A stretch of 64,000 bases of DNA from Anthoceros angustus (lineage: Eukaryota > Streptophyta > Anthocerotopsida > Anthocerotales > Anthocerotaceae). Below, one piece after another: positions 1 through 11,099 of this stretch (its first letter is position 1; the number at the start of each line of letters is the position of its first letter). The stretch covers positions 62,001-126,000 of the forward strand of contig VJWM01000221.1 in NCBI GenBank assembly GCA_010909165.1, in the 5' to 3' direction. Both the position numbers and the translations under genes were made by a program. The notes below the pieces were generated by a model. That model did not search any database. It worked only from the letters and a program-made list of their open reading frames with translations, and was not told where the DNA came from.

Positions 1-868
1 GGCAAGGGAGACCACCGCCTTGTGAAGATTGCCATGTGAAGATTGCCATGGAGAGGGCCCTTAGAATAGAGATCACCGCCTTGTGAAGATTGCATCCATA
101 GGGCCCTTAGAAGGGCAATGGAGACTTGCCATCTGACTGTTTTTGTGGACCATCTATTATGCACCTTGCAGAATTGCACATCGAGGAAGACCCTGAATCT
201 CGAACCTCCTCACATAGTTTTTAGTAAAATGCAATATATTTTTTTACAAAATAATTAAACCAAAATATGATATGAAATTCCCAATTTGAACTCGATAACT
301 TTGGAGTGAAAATGAAGTATGTGCTACACTGCCTAGTTGTTGTGAAGCTTATAAAATCTCAAATAGCAAAGGGAATCACAATCGTTTTTAGGTGACCTCG
401 AAGATTGGAATCGACTACGGGACGTCGCAAGCACTCCACTCGATCCGTGGTAACAACTATAGTTGTCAACCTAGACCTATAGACCCAGGCATCCTGTTGG
501 AGGAAAAGGAAAATTATCCAGGACGATGAACCAAGCCACGCACGATATTCCGCGCGGTTGCGTGGTTGGAAGGAAGAGCGTGCGCCGCATGGTAGCGTAA
601 TAGGTACAGGCTCAGGCTGACATGCATCCTTAGGGTGGCGGGGTTTCCCATGGTTTTGGCTACAACCATTCGTGGTTCTTGCTCGACTGGCAGGAAGTAG
701 GGCATGGAGTCCCTGTGCAGGCTCGGGGCCTGCTGTGTCGAAGGGAGTATTCTGACAGAGCTGGCTTTGTGGTTATGCTGATGTTTACGGATCATCGCTG
801 CAGGCTATTGTGAAGAGTCATGGCTTGGGAATGAAGCACTCCTGGCTCCTGAAAACCGCGCTTCAAAT
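1..868. other. Upstream region of DHQ-SDH locus A
   Basis: No gene is seen in the first 480 bases. A short tandem repeat of about 60 bp sits at 9-118; both units contain ACCGCCTTGTGAAGATTGC and end in GGGCCCTTAGAA. From about 600 to 868 the sequence is clearly similar to 21660-21853, the region just upstream of the intact DHQ-SDH gene, so the gene duplication included promoter and leader sequence. An apparent splice acceptor (GCTGCAGG near 800) is shared by both copies and may mark a 5' UTR intron. Confidence 0.6.
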
Positions 869-3606
869 ATGGCACAGGCAGGGTGTCTCTTGTGTGCACC
901 GCTGATTGCCAAAACAGTGGATCTGATGCTTCAACAGATGCACCTAGCCAAGTCCAAAGGAGCTCAAGTGGTTGAATTCCGCTTGGACCATATAACAGAC
1001 TTCGATTCGACTCTGGATCTGCGCGCTCTCCTGAATGCAAAAACTCTACCAGCCATTATCACTTACAGGTAGGTGCGGGAACACCGGAAATCGAGGTGCA
1101 GCAAGTTCTCTGGATTTTGAATGTGGTGTTTCAGCGGTCTCTTCAGTGAAGCGAGGCAATGGCGGGTGCAGGCCGAAATGGGAAGGTGGGGAGTATGAAG
1201 GTGAAGAGGCCCCTCGTCAAGCTGCTTTGAGCTTGGCCATCGAGCTTGGAGCTGAATTTGTGGATGTCGAGCTTCAGGTGTTCCTCCCAGACCTTCTGTT
1301 GCTGGCAGAGTGCTTGGTTCTGCCTTCTTGGCTGAAGACCTCCACCCTTCTGTGGTGTTGAGATCCTCTGATCGGAAAAATCTAAAGGGGCACTTGTCAG
1401 TTACACTCAGGTGGCAGCAGAATTTATTGCCAAAACAGAAACGGACCTCCAAGACGAAGATTATCGTGTCAAACCACAACTGGAAGTCCACTCCATCATC
1501 ACAAGAGATTGAGATCTGGTTGCGAAGATACAGGGCACCGGAGCTGATATTGTGAAGTTTGCAACCACGGCAGCCAATATCACGGACGTGGCCAGAGTTT
1601 TGTTAGTTCTTTCCCGTTCTGCTGTAAGCTCCTCAACATTTGCTTCTCCTGCATGTGCCTTTTGTTGACAACAACGGATGGTTGCGCCTTACGGCTGCAC
1701 ATTCTTCCGTGAATTTGCTTGAGTCTCCTTGCAACTGCACAAATTGTTTGTAGGAACTGAAGTGCATTGACTAAGAGGAGGATGGATGGTGCACATTCAG
1801 GGTTCCACTTGCTTGAGTTGGTCTACTGTCAGCATCCACTTGATGGTGTAAACTGTGGAGTTTCATGACTGAAAGGATGTTGAATGTTGTCCTGGCTGCT
1901 TGTGGAAACGTCTTTCTTTCTCAACTTAGGATGAGGTAATGCCTTTATCTGGCATTCATCCTTGTTGGTTCGGTCACAAAAGGTTTTGCTCGGCAATTGA
2001 TCAGATTGGTTGTGATGACAGGTCCCCACTATTGCTCTAGTCATGGGGCCAAAGGAGCTCAAGTGGTTGAATTCCGCTTGGACCATATAACAGACTTCGA
2101 TTCGACTCTGGATCTGCGCGCTCTCCTGAATGCAAAAACTCTACCAGCCATTATCACTTACAGGTAGGTGCGGGAACACCGGAAATCGAGGTGCAGCAAG
2201 TTCTCTGGATTTTGAATGTGGTGTTTCAGCGGTCTCTTCAGTGAAGCGAGGCAATGGCGGGTGCAGGCCGAAATGGGAAGGTGGGGAGTATGAAGGTGAA
2301 GAGGCCCCTCGTCAAGCTGCTTTGAGCTTGGCCATCGAGCTTGGAGCTGAATTTGTGGATGTCGAGCTTCAGGTGTTCCTCCCAGACCTTCTGTTGCTGG
2401 CAGAGTGCTTGGTTCTGCCTTCTTGGCTGAAGACCTCCACCCTTCTGTGGTGTTGAGATCCTCTGATCGGAAAAATCTAAAGGGGGCACTTGTCGGTTAC
2501 ACTCAGGTGGCAGCAGAATTTATTGCCAAACAGAAACGGACCTCCAAGACGAAGATTATCGTGTCAAACCACAACTGGAAGTCCACTCCATCATCACAAG
2601 AGATTGGAGATCTGGTTGCGAAGATACAGGGCACCGGAGCTGATATTGTGAAGTTTGCAACCACGGCAGCCAATATCACGGACGTGGCCAGAGTTTTGTT
2701 AGTTCTTTCCCGTTCTGCTGTAAGCTCCTCAACATTTGCTTCTCCTGCATGTGCCTTTTTGTTGACAACAACGGATGGTTGCGCCTTACGGCTGCACATT
2801 CTTCCCGTGAATTTGCTTGAGTCTCCTTGCAACTGCACAAATTGTTTGTAGGAACTGAAGTGCATTGACTAAGAGGAGGATGGATGGTGCACATTCGGGG
2901 TTCCACTTGCTTGAGTTGGTCTACTGTCAGCATCCACTTGATGGTGTAAACTGTGGAGTTTCATGACTGAAAGGATGTTGAATGTTGTCCTGGCTGCTTG
3001 TGGAAACGTCTTTCTTTCTCAACTTAGGATGAGGTAATGCCTTTATCTGGCATTCATCCTTGTTGGTTCGGTCACAAAAGGTTTTGCTCGGCAATTGATC
3101 AGATTGGTTGTGATGACAGGTCCCCACTATTGCTCTAGTCATGGGGCCAAAGGGAGTGACAAGCAGGATACCAAAATTTCAAGGTTATTTAACGTTTGGT
3201 TCTCTTGGCGCCGGCTTAGAGTCCGCTCCAGGGCAACCTACTTTGCAGGAGCTTTTGAACTTGTACAGACGAGGGAGGATGACACACAGTGCGAAAGTCC
3301 ATGGCATGGTTGGAAATCCTGTCGGCCACAGCAAATCTCCTGTTATCCGCAATGCAGCCTTTGCAGAGACCGGAATTGATGCAGTTTATTTGCCATTTTT
3401 AGTGGACGAGCTGTCTGAGTTTCTCCGGGAGTTTTCTGTGTCAAACTTTGCAGGTTTTAGGTGAGCTTGAAATTTGAAGAGCACAAATTACCTTGAATTG
3501 AAGATGTTCCTTGATTTTTGGCTAATCCAAATTGTTACGCAGTGTGACAGTCCCGCAGAAGAAGGCGGCCCTTAGGTGCCGTGATGAAATTGATTCCGTC
3601 TCGAAG
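869..3606 (+). pseudogene. Broken DHQ dehydratase/shikimate dehydrogenase copy (locus A)
   Basis: This is a partial paralog of the intact gene at 21854-24591. Exon 1 is 869-1068. Exons 2-3 appear twice because of a 1.1-kb tandem duplication (first set 1172-1277 and about 1430-1624; second set 2267-2372 and 2507-2719). Exon 4 is 3120-3460 and exon 5 is 3543-3606. In the first exon 3 an extra A and a missing G put the intervening segment out of frame; the second set reads correctly. At the duplication junction exon 4 runs into the middle of exon 1 out of frame. Exon 5 reads VPQKK where locus B has the conserved IPHKE, so the histidine is lost. Exon 6 decays near 3720-3790, and exons 7-10 (NADP-binding and C-terminal parts) are absent. 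The dehydratase half of the second set is still open, but a working fused enzyme cannot be made. Confidence 0.85.
954..3146. repeat. 1.1-kb tandem duplication inside DHQ-SDH locus A
   Basis: Unit 1 (954-2048) and unit 2 (2049-3146) are nearly identical and include part of exon 1, exons 2-3 and the start of exon 4. The joined ends share the 7-bp word CCAAAGG, present at 954, 2049 and 3147. The differences I noted are five single-base run-length changes plus a few substitutions. Unit 2 carries the intact reading frame. The pattern fits either a very recent microhomology-mediated duplication or an unmerged assembly repeat. Confidence 0.9.
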
Positions 3607-3917
3607 GTCCTGCGCTGTTTTCCTGTTTTTATCTTTGGGTACAGCCCGAAATGATACGCGTTGAGTTGCTTCCAGTTTTTGTCCCCGAGAGTCCAGCTGA
3701 CGGGCATCACGGTGTACAGGCCAATGAATGCACCGAGGAGGAACGCCGGGCACTGAGAGGAAGCCGCTTTGCTTCTCGGCACACCCCGTCTCTCGAGCAT
3801 AACACTAGAAGGTAGGCTCCGACGTGTTTGTCACGCTTTTGGGCACGTTGCACGTTTTAACCCTTCTTGTGGACTGCCCTGTGTGTTCCTCGCAGAATTG
3901 CGCATCCAGGAGGACCG

Positions 3918-4414
3918 ATGACCACAAACAAGGCAGCTGCTTTAGCGAAATTCTTGGAGAGGAAGCTTCAGCAGCCTGGTGGCGTAGCCTCCCTGGACTT
4001 AAACCTGGTGGAGCGCGCAATAGACAGTGCTAAGAATGTGTCAAGAGGTAAAGATGTTTTTTTCAAACATTTTGCTGGAGCAGTTCTAAGTCTCTTGTCT
4101 TCGCTGCTCTCAACCCGGTTGCCAATAGGTTCTTCTGCATCTGCTGTCCCAATTCGGCACGTCAGCTGTTTCTCAGACTCCGATTCAGTGGTGAGATTTT
4201 CCTTGAGAAAGCAAGCAGCATACTTGCAGCCAAATATCCAGGGCGCTATCAGCTGATAATCACGGTGGCTGTGCAGGAGGTTCCCGCCAAGAAGGAACTT
4301 GGAAATGTTAGGAAGGGAGACAAAAGGAAATCCAAGTCCTCAAAGAAGAAGGCCCACAACGAAGCAAATAGGCAAGGAACAAATGGAAAAACAAAACGCG
4401 GGAGGGATGAGTAA
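3918..4414 (+). CDS. Small basic-tailed protein, function unknown
   Basis: A two-exon model, 3918-4047 and 4230-4414, gives an in-frame 104-residue protein. The donor AAGAG/GTAAAG and the acceptor TACTTGCAG/CC join in phase, and 315 nt is an exact multiple of three. The first half is helical and begins MTTNKAAALAKFLERKL; the last 40 residues are rich in lysine and arginine, which suggests a nuclear or nucleolar protein. I do not recognise the family. Exon 2 and its flanks are repeated at about 7700-7886 by the 3.5-kb tandem duplication, there without exon 1. The two copies of exon 2 differ by three one-base run-length changes that together restore frame. The gene lies just downstream of the decayed end of DHQ-SDH locus A. 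Confidence 0.45.
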
Positions 4415-4704
4415 TATGGTTTTGGCGCTCTCCGTGAAATTGGGATCTTCATGTAATATGTGTTTGTACATAATTATCTTGATCATTTTATGGGAAGATG
4501 AGGTGATTCGAAGAATCTGCTTTCTTTAAGTTCAAGGGATTTGGCCTTCAATCCTAAAGCGAGATTCATCCACCGCTAACTCCTTATTCATTTACCTACA
4601 TAATTCCAGTACCGGTAGTACTTTTAATTGTTACTGTTTATAAGATCAGTTACTGCATTTTATAATATCTACCAGAAAAACGGCTCGGGTATTCCTACTA
4701 GGCA

Positions 4705-5002
4705 CTGGCCTAGTCTCAATCTCAGAAGCAATCAATGCTTCGCACGTGTAAAATTCGCTCGTGTAAAATCTGGCATGGCATGCCATGCCTTGCCCATCAC
4801 GATTCTCTCTCATCATGCTATATGTACTTTAAACACAACACCATGTACCGGTCCATACAGGGATGTCACTGCCATATTTTGCCCAGCACGGCACAACCCC
4901 AGTATGCGCACCCACACCACAACGAGGTTGAGATGTAAACCAACCATGCTTGATTTTAGAACCGTGCGCGACGAGTATGAACTAAGCGCGGGGTGTTTTA
5001 AA
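4705..5002. repeat. MULE-like terminal inverted repeat, left copy
   Basis: About 290 bp that reappears as its reverse complement at 21120-21410, roughly 88-90% identical by eye. It contains the palindromic core TGGCATGGCATGCCATGCC. A second left copy at about 8180-8470 comes from the 3.5-kb tandem duplication. Its position opposite a transposase-bearing right end suggests the terminal repeats of a Mutator-like element. I could not fix the outer ends or see a clear 9-bp target duplication. Confidence 0.6.
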
Positions 5003-5035
5003 CTAAAGACGGAAGGCAGGAGCGATCTGCCTCCG

Positions 5036-5665
5036 TGAAGCGGAAGCGAGGAGGGAGGCGGGGGGAGGAGGGAGGCGCGGGCGAGGAGGGAGGCGCGTGT
5101 CAGAGTGCATAGCGCTCATGACAAGGGGCCATGTGCCATGCTAATCAAGACGAAATTGCACTCACAACCCTGATTAAGACAAATCGTATTACCGGGCTAA
5201 CAAAACGACAGTGCCGACAGCAAAATGGGAATCGTCCTTATCTAGACACAAACCCGTCACTGTCCCTTTGCCAAAGCTTCCGTACAGAAGAACCCTTTGG
5301 GATCCGTATGGCTGCTCAGTCGAACAAACATCAGCAATCCGGTTTTTCTTCGTGACCTATGCCCCCTTTTATCTACCTCACTTTTCGGCGTTCTTCTTTG
5401 AATCGCGGGCGCCCGCGCCGGGCGCGTGGCCTTCAATCGAAATCGTGCATTATTGCCCTGCCGGCGTTTGGGCAATAATGCGCCGTGACTCCTGATCGAT
5501 TCGTTCCCTTGATGCCCATTGTCTTCTCACACCATTCACATACCATGCCGACCATGCGCATGGTGCACATACATGCTCACGGAACACATACCATGCCGAC
5601 CATGCGCATGGTGCACATACACATTAATCCCGGACATCTGTAGATGCTCCACGCCCGTGTCATGG
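5036..5665 (-). repeat. LTR-like repeat, copy 1 (duplicated segment)
   Basis: A GC-rich GGAGG/GGCGCGGGC tract at 5036-5100 is followed by a block of about 100 bp starting GCGCTCATGACAAGG, then at 5212-5665 a repeat matching 8690-9115 and 17398-17830. The three copies share AAAATGGGAATCGTC and a strong palindrome around GGGCGCCCGCGCCGGGCGC. This copy lies in unit 1 of the 3.5-kb duplication. The GCGCTCATGAC block recurs at about 5688, so LTR-like and internal pieces alternate, and exact LTR ends cannot be set. Confidence 0.55.
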
Positions 5666-5687
5666 CGGTCGTAGCGGTGGCAACATA

Positions 5688-7506
5688 AGCGCTCATGACA
5701 AGGGGCCATGTGCCATGCTAATCAAGATGAAATTGCACTCACAACCACGATTAAGACAAATCGTATTACGGGCTAACAAAGCAGCGGTCTGGCCCCAGCA
5801 AAAGGCGGTCACGGTATTCTGCTTTTGGGCGGCGCACAGCATTCAAATCCATAGAACCTACGATAAAATCTTGAAACATGCTATCGCGTGGCGGGGTTGA
5901 GAAGGTCGCTCATGCTGCATGACCCATGGCCAACAAAGCGGCCACCCGCCTTTCTTGAGATCAAAGTACTCGTCCACATGCCTTTCCCGGTGCTTCTCTC
6001 TAGCTCGATGGCGAGCCATCAGTTCCTCTTCTTACGTCCATCGAGCTCGTTTTACCACAGCAGGCACGGTCCATTCAACCCATTCACGTAGTATTGTTTT
6101 CAATACTGACGCATGATCCAACATTGTTATTTAACAAGTACCGGCATTGATCGGTTCATCCCATTCCGAATCCACTGTCGTAGACATGTAAGCGGTAGAT
6201 AAAAGGCCCTTGGGTAGCCAATGGCATCTGCCCGCTTTCTCCGATGCAAGTGGGTGAGCCACACTTTCAAGCTATAAATCGGGAGGTTTCTCTGTTGTTG
6301 TAAACGAAATCCTTCTTGAGGCGGTGATCAAAACACGGTGCATGAAGAGGTGATGCTCCAACTTTGGCAGCTCCCTCACGATGGCGGGTCGGACAAATGT
6401 TTGTCTATTCATACCTCGCAAGCTCAAACAAATCCACAGTGATCATACGGGAAGTTCTCGATGTTACATGTCTCATGATGAGACTCCACATATAGCAAAA
6501 AACGCTTGTAGCTCAAGAATGTTTACGGCCTCTCTGGTTTTCAGGATTGTATTTGCGGACCAAAGGAACCCGCCACTTGTCCTCCCAAGGACATTGAAAT
6601 TGAGGAACACTATCTTTGCGATCTTGACGAGTTTTGCAGTGTAATCCGCCTCTGGATCCATAACAAGCCAACTATCCTTAGAAGGTAGGATTGACTTGCA
6701 TCGACCCCAAACCTAGCGGACCGACTCAGCAAAGCGTGCCCCTCTTGGCAATCGGTGACACCACCGCATGAGTCAATTTCCCTTAGCATTGCAAAGCAAG
6801 CGGACCACGCTATGCGGCAATGAATGTCGGTGAGCTTCGATTACCATGGCGCCTTAACAACTCTTCACTGTGGAAACCTCCACGCTCTCACCGTTAGCTA
6901 GGCCTTCGATGGTCACGGTCTGATCGCAGATCGCACGCGGATCGCCTTGTCGCAACGCACCAATCGATGCTTGCGCGCCTTTACCCCCGCTAGCTTCGCT
7001 CCTTGCGGGATCGGTGGATGCGCCTTGTTGGTACGGCAATCCCTACAGTTGTGCAATCCTCAGTTGGGCTTTTGACCGGCCGTCGGTGCTTCTTCGTCCC
7101 CAAGACCTCTTTTTGCCACTCCACTTGTCCACCGCCACACCCACGGCGACCCACTTTAGACAAGGGCTGGTTCTTCAACAAATCTCACATCTCCCTCGTG
7201 TCATCCGCTTGATCACCCTTCACTCTCCACAGCGCGTTTGTTGCCAGACAACGACGGCCGGGCTTTGTGGGTAACCCTAATTTCTTGTGGCGGGCGACTC
7301 TCGGGCGGGTGACATCTGAGCTCCCCAGAGTGCAGCAGAAAACCGATGGCAAAACCAATCTCCATCCGGAATCTCTTTGAGCGGTGGGCGCAAACAAAAG
7401 ATGTGATACCGTTACTGTCAGTAGGAGCATTCGGGATGCGTGATGTGGCCACAAGAACCGCATAAGGTAGGTCAGCTGGTGGCCTCCACGCTTGTGGTTG
7501 CGTCCT
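5688..7506 (-). pseudogene. Duplicate, decayed gypsy 3' ORF and PHD region
   Basis: This is the unit-1 copy of 9138-11026. It matches along its length but with many short deletions, so no long frame remains. The PHD cysteine/histidine pattern is visible again on the minus strand at about 7480-7340, with a different disruption in the same loop as in unit 2. No integrase follows it, so it is not part of a complete element. Confidence 0.65.
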
Positions 7507-8689
7507 TGTGTCAAGAGGTAAAGATGTTTTTTCAAACATTTTGCTGGAGCAGTTCTAAGTCTCTTGTCTTCGCTGCTCTCAACCCGGTTGCCAATAGGTT
7601 CTTCTGCATCTGCTGTCCCAATTCGGCACGTCAGCTGTTTCTCAGACTCCGATTCAGTGGTGAGATTTTCCTTGAGAAAGCAAGCAGCATACTTGCAGCC
7701 AAATATCCAGGGCGCTATCAGCTGATAATCACGGTGGCTGTGCAGGAGGTTCCCGCCAAGAAGGAACTTGGAAATGTTAGGAAGGGAGACAAAAGGAAAT
7801 CCAAGTCCTCAAAGAAGAAGGCCCACAACGAAGCAAATAGGCAAGGGAACAAATGGAAAAAACAAAAACGCGGGAGGGATGAGTAATATGGTTTTGGCGC
7901 TCTCCGTGAAATTGGGATCTTCATGTAATATGTGTTTGTACATAATTATCTTGATCATTTTATGGGAAGATGAGGTGATTCGAAGAATCTGCTTTCTTTA
8001 AGTTCAAGGGATTTGGCCTTCAATCCTAAAGCGAGATTCATCCACCGCTAACTCCTTATTCATTTACCTACATAATTCCAGTACCGGTAGTACTTTTAAT
8101 TGTTACTGTTTATAAGATCAGTTACTGCATTTTATAATATCTACCAGAAAAACGGCTCGGTATTCCTACTAGGCACTGGCCTAGTCTCAATCTCAGAAGC
8201 AATCAATGCTTCGCACGTAAAATTCGCTCGTGTAAAATCTGGCATGGCATGCCATGCCTTGCCCATCACGATTCTCTCTCATCATGCTATATGTACTTTA
8301 AACACAACACCATGTACCGGTCCATACAGGGATGTCACTGCCATATTTTGCCCAGCACGGCACAACCCCAGTATGCGCACCCACACCACAACGAGGTTGA
8401 GATGTAAACCAACCATGCTTGATTTTAGAACCGTGCGCGACGAGTATGAACTAAGCGCGGGTGTTTTAAACTAAGCCAGCGGAAGGGAGCGTCGCCTCCG
8501 TGGGCGGAAGCGAGGAGGGAGGCGCGGGCGGGAGGGAGGGCGCGGGCGGGAGGGCGCGGGCGGGAGGGCGCGTGTCAGCGGTGGCAGGCGCTCATGACAG
8601 GGGCCATGTGCCATGCTAATCAAGGCAATTGCACTCACAACCACAGTTAAGACAAATCGTATTACGGGCTAACAAAGCAGCATACTTGC

Positions 8690-9115
8690 AGCCAAAATGG
8701 GAATCGTCCTTATCTAGACACAACCCGTCGCTGTCCCTTTACCAAAGCTTCGCAGAAGAACCCTTTGGGATCCGTATGGCTCAATCGAACAAACATCGGC
8801 AATCCGGTTTCTTCGTGACCTATGCCCCTTTTATCTACCTCACTTTTCGGCGTTCTTGCTGAATCGCGGGCGCCCGCGCCGGGCGCGTGGCCTTCAATCG
8901 AAATCGTGCATTATTGCCCTGCCGGCGTTTGGGCAATAATGCGCCGTGACTCACAATCGATTCGTTCCCTTGATGCCTTGTCTTCTCACACCATTCACAC
9001 ATACCACATATCGCACATGACATACATGCTCACGGGGACACATACCATACCGACCATGCGCATGGTGCACATACACATTAATCCCGGACATCCAGATGCT
9101 CCACGCGTATGCGGC
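8690..9115 (-). repeat. LTR-like repeat, copy 2 (probable 3' LTR)
   Basis: It matches 5212-5665 and 17398-17830 in direct orientation. It is bounded on both sides by the GCGCTCATGAC block (8586 and 9138). Its left edge carries a 20-bp word (8677-8696) identical to exon-acceptor sequence of the small gene at 4214 and 7684, which the other two LTR copies lack. It lies downstream of the gypsy 3' ORF in minus-strand sense, as a 3' LTR should. Confidence 0.55.
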
Positions 9116-9165
9116 AATGAATGTCGCGGTGGCATAGCGCTCATGACAAGGGGCCATGTGCCATG

Positions 9166-10258
9166 CTAATCAAGGCAATTGCACTCACAACCACGATTAA
9201 GACAAATCGTATTACGGGCTAACAAAGCAGCGGTCTGGCGGCAAGAGCGGTCCACGGTATTCCTGCTTTTGGGCGCACTTTGGCATTCAAATCCATAGAA
9301 CCTACGATAAAATCTTCGAAACATGCTATCGCGTAACTGGGGTTCAGAAGGTCGCTCATGCTCTGTGCGACCCATGGCCAACAAGGCGGCCACCCGCCTT
9401 TCTTCAGGATCAAAGTACTCGTCCACCTGTGCCTTTCCCAATCGCTGCTTCTCTCTAGCTCGATGACGAGCCATCAGTTCCTCTTCTTCGTCACTGTCGA
9501 GCTCCGTTTTTACCCTGGCAAGACCTGGTCCATTCAACCCATTCACGTAGTATTGTTTTTCAATACACTGAGCACGCAAGTAATCGCCAACATTGTTATT
9601 CAACAAGTACCAGCATTCAGAAGTCGGTTCATCCCATTCCGAATCCACGTGGTAGACATGTAAGCGGTAGATAAAAGGCCCTTGGGTAGCCAATGGCATC
9701 TGCCCGCTTTCTCCGATGCAAGTGGGTGAGCCACAAAATGCGCCAAATCGGCGGTTTCTCTGTTGTTGTAAACGAAATCCTTCTTGAGGCGGTGATCAAA
9801 ACACGGTGCATGAAGAGGTGATGCTCCAACTTTCAAACGCTCCTCACGATGGCGGGTCGGACAAATGTTTGTCTATTCATACCTCGCCCTGCAAGCTCAA
9901 ACAAATCCCTGTGATCATACGGGAAGTTCTCGATGTTACATGTCTCATGATGAGACTCCACATATAGCAAAAACGCTTGTAGCTCTAAGAATGTTTCTGG
10001 CCTCTCTGGTTTTCCTGGATTGTATTTGCGGACCAAAGGAACCCGCCACTTGTCCTCCCAAGGACATTCAGGAAATTGAGGAACACTATCTTTGCGATCT
10101 TGAGCGGTTTTGCGAGTGTAATCCGCCTCTGGATCCATAACAAGCCAACTATCCTTACGAAGGTAGGTGATTCTGACTTGCATCGACCCCAAACCTAGCG
10201 GACCGACTCCACAAGAGCGTGCCCCTCTTGGCAATCGGTGACACCATGCATGAGTCAA
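9166..10258 (-). CDS. Gypsy extra 3' ORF, unknown domain
   Basis: Downstream of integrase and the PHD finger, and in the same sense, two long open stretches (10258-9833 and 9699-9166) join through a short frame-broken region at 9700-9832. The first contains a motif around WLVMDPEADYTRKTAQDRKD and a Trp/Pro-rich segment (ECPWEDKWRVPLVRKY). The second has a Trp- and Cys-containing segment followed by an acidic stretch (SDEEEELMARHR) and a charged helix. I do not recognise the fold. It is too hydrophilic for a classical envelope protein and has no visible signal peptide. The parallel copy at 5690-6900 has the same order of motifs. It may be a distinct chromatin or DNA-binding module of this element family. 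Confidence 0.55.
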
Positions 10259-10829
10259 TTTCCCTTAGCAGCTGCAAAGCAAACGAACCACGCTATGCAG
10301 CAATGAATGTCAGCAGCGCTTTCAGTGCACCATGGCGCCTTAACAACTCTTCACCTGTCGGAAACCTCCCACGCTCTCACCGTTAGCTAGGCCTTCAGCA
10401 CCTTGGCGTCCGCATCTGATGCCAAGATGCACGCGGACACATTGTCACGGCGCACCAATCGATGCTTGCGCGCCTTTACCCCCGCTAGCTTGCGCTCCTT
10501 GAGATCGGTGGATGCGCCTTGTTGGCAGCTACGGCAATCCCTTACAGTCGTGCAATCCTCAGATTGGGTTTTGACCGGCCGTCAGTGCTTCTTCGTCCCC
10601 AAGACCTTTTTGCCACTCCACCGCACTTGTCCCTTTACCATCGGCCACACCCGTCACGGCCCGAGACCCCACTTTAGACAAGGAGCCTGGTTCTTCAACA
10701 AATCTCACACTCTCCCTCGTGTCATCCGCTTGATCACCCTTCACTCTCCACAGCGCGTTTGTTGCCGGACAACGGCCGGGCTTTTGTGGGTAACCCTAAT
10801 TTCTTGTGGCGGGCCGACTCGGGCGGGTG

Positions 10830-10995
10830 ACATCTGAGCTCCCGGCAATGTGAAGGCACCGATGGCAAAACCAATCTCCATCCGGAATCTCTTTGAGCGG
10901 TGGGCGCAAACAAAAGATGTGATACCCACTGCTGGTCACGGAGGAGCATTAGTTCGGGATGCGTGATGTGGCCACAAGAACCGCAAGGTAGGTCA
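10830..10995 (-). pseudogene. PHD-type zinc finger in the gypsy polyprotein
   Basis: The minus strand reads [16 protein letters not shown] at about 10990-10943. After a short frame break it continues, in another frame, [19 protein letters not shown] and an HRC triplet. Together these supply most of the Cys4-His-Cys3 ligands of a PHD finger, with the typical PPL-x-x-IP-x-G-x-W-x-C core; the third and fourth cysteines fall in the disrupted loop. The copy at 7480-7340 repeats the pattern with a different disruption in the same loop, which suggests the ancestor was intact. PHD fingers usually read histone H3 tails. Here it follows the integrase C-terminus, where chromoviruses carry a chromodomain, so a role in choosing chromatin for integration is an inference. 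Confidence 0.7.
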
Positions 10996-11099
10996 GCGGT
11001 GGCCTCCACGCTTGTGGTTGCGTCCTTGTGTCAAGGTTGGGTAGGTGACAAGGCGCGGATGCGCATGTGCTCTTTGCATCGGCGACCATCCCCCCTCAA

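Larger units (their letters stand above)
4037..11026. repeat. 3.5-kb tandem duplication at the left side of the transposon complex
   Basis: Unit 1 is about 4037-7506 and unit 2 about 7507-11026. Each holds exon 2 of the small gene, the MULE-like inverted repeat, a GC-rich tract, an LTR-like repeat, the gypsy 3' ORF and the PHD-finger region. The breakpoint shares the 9-bp word TGTGTCAAG at 4037, 7507 and 11027. Unit 1 is shorter through many 1-15 bp losses in its right half. Only unit 2 is continuous with the gypsy integrase. Confidence 0.85.

Noticed and set aside
8822-9169. Plus-strand open frames in the LTR-like repeat
   Set aside because: Not conserved among the three LTR copies; repeat sequence with palindromes gives chance frames.
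10440-10570. Possible CXXC zinc finger (cysteine pairs near DC..DCRSC)
   Set aside because: Only three cysteines with wrong spacing; the pattern is not kept well enough in the copy at about 7000.
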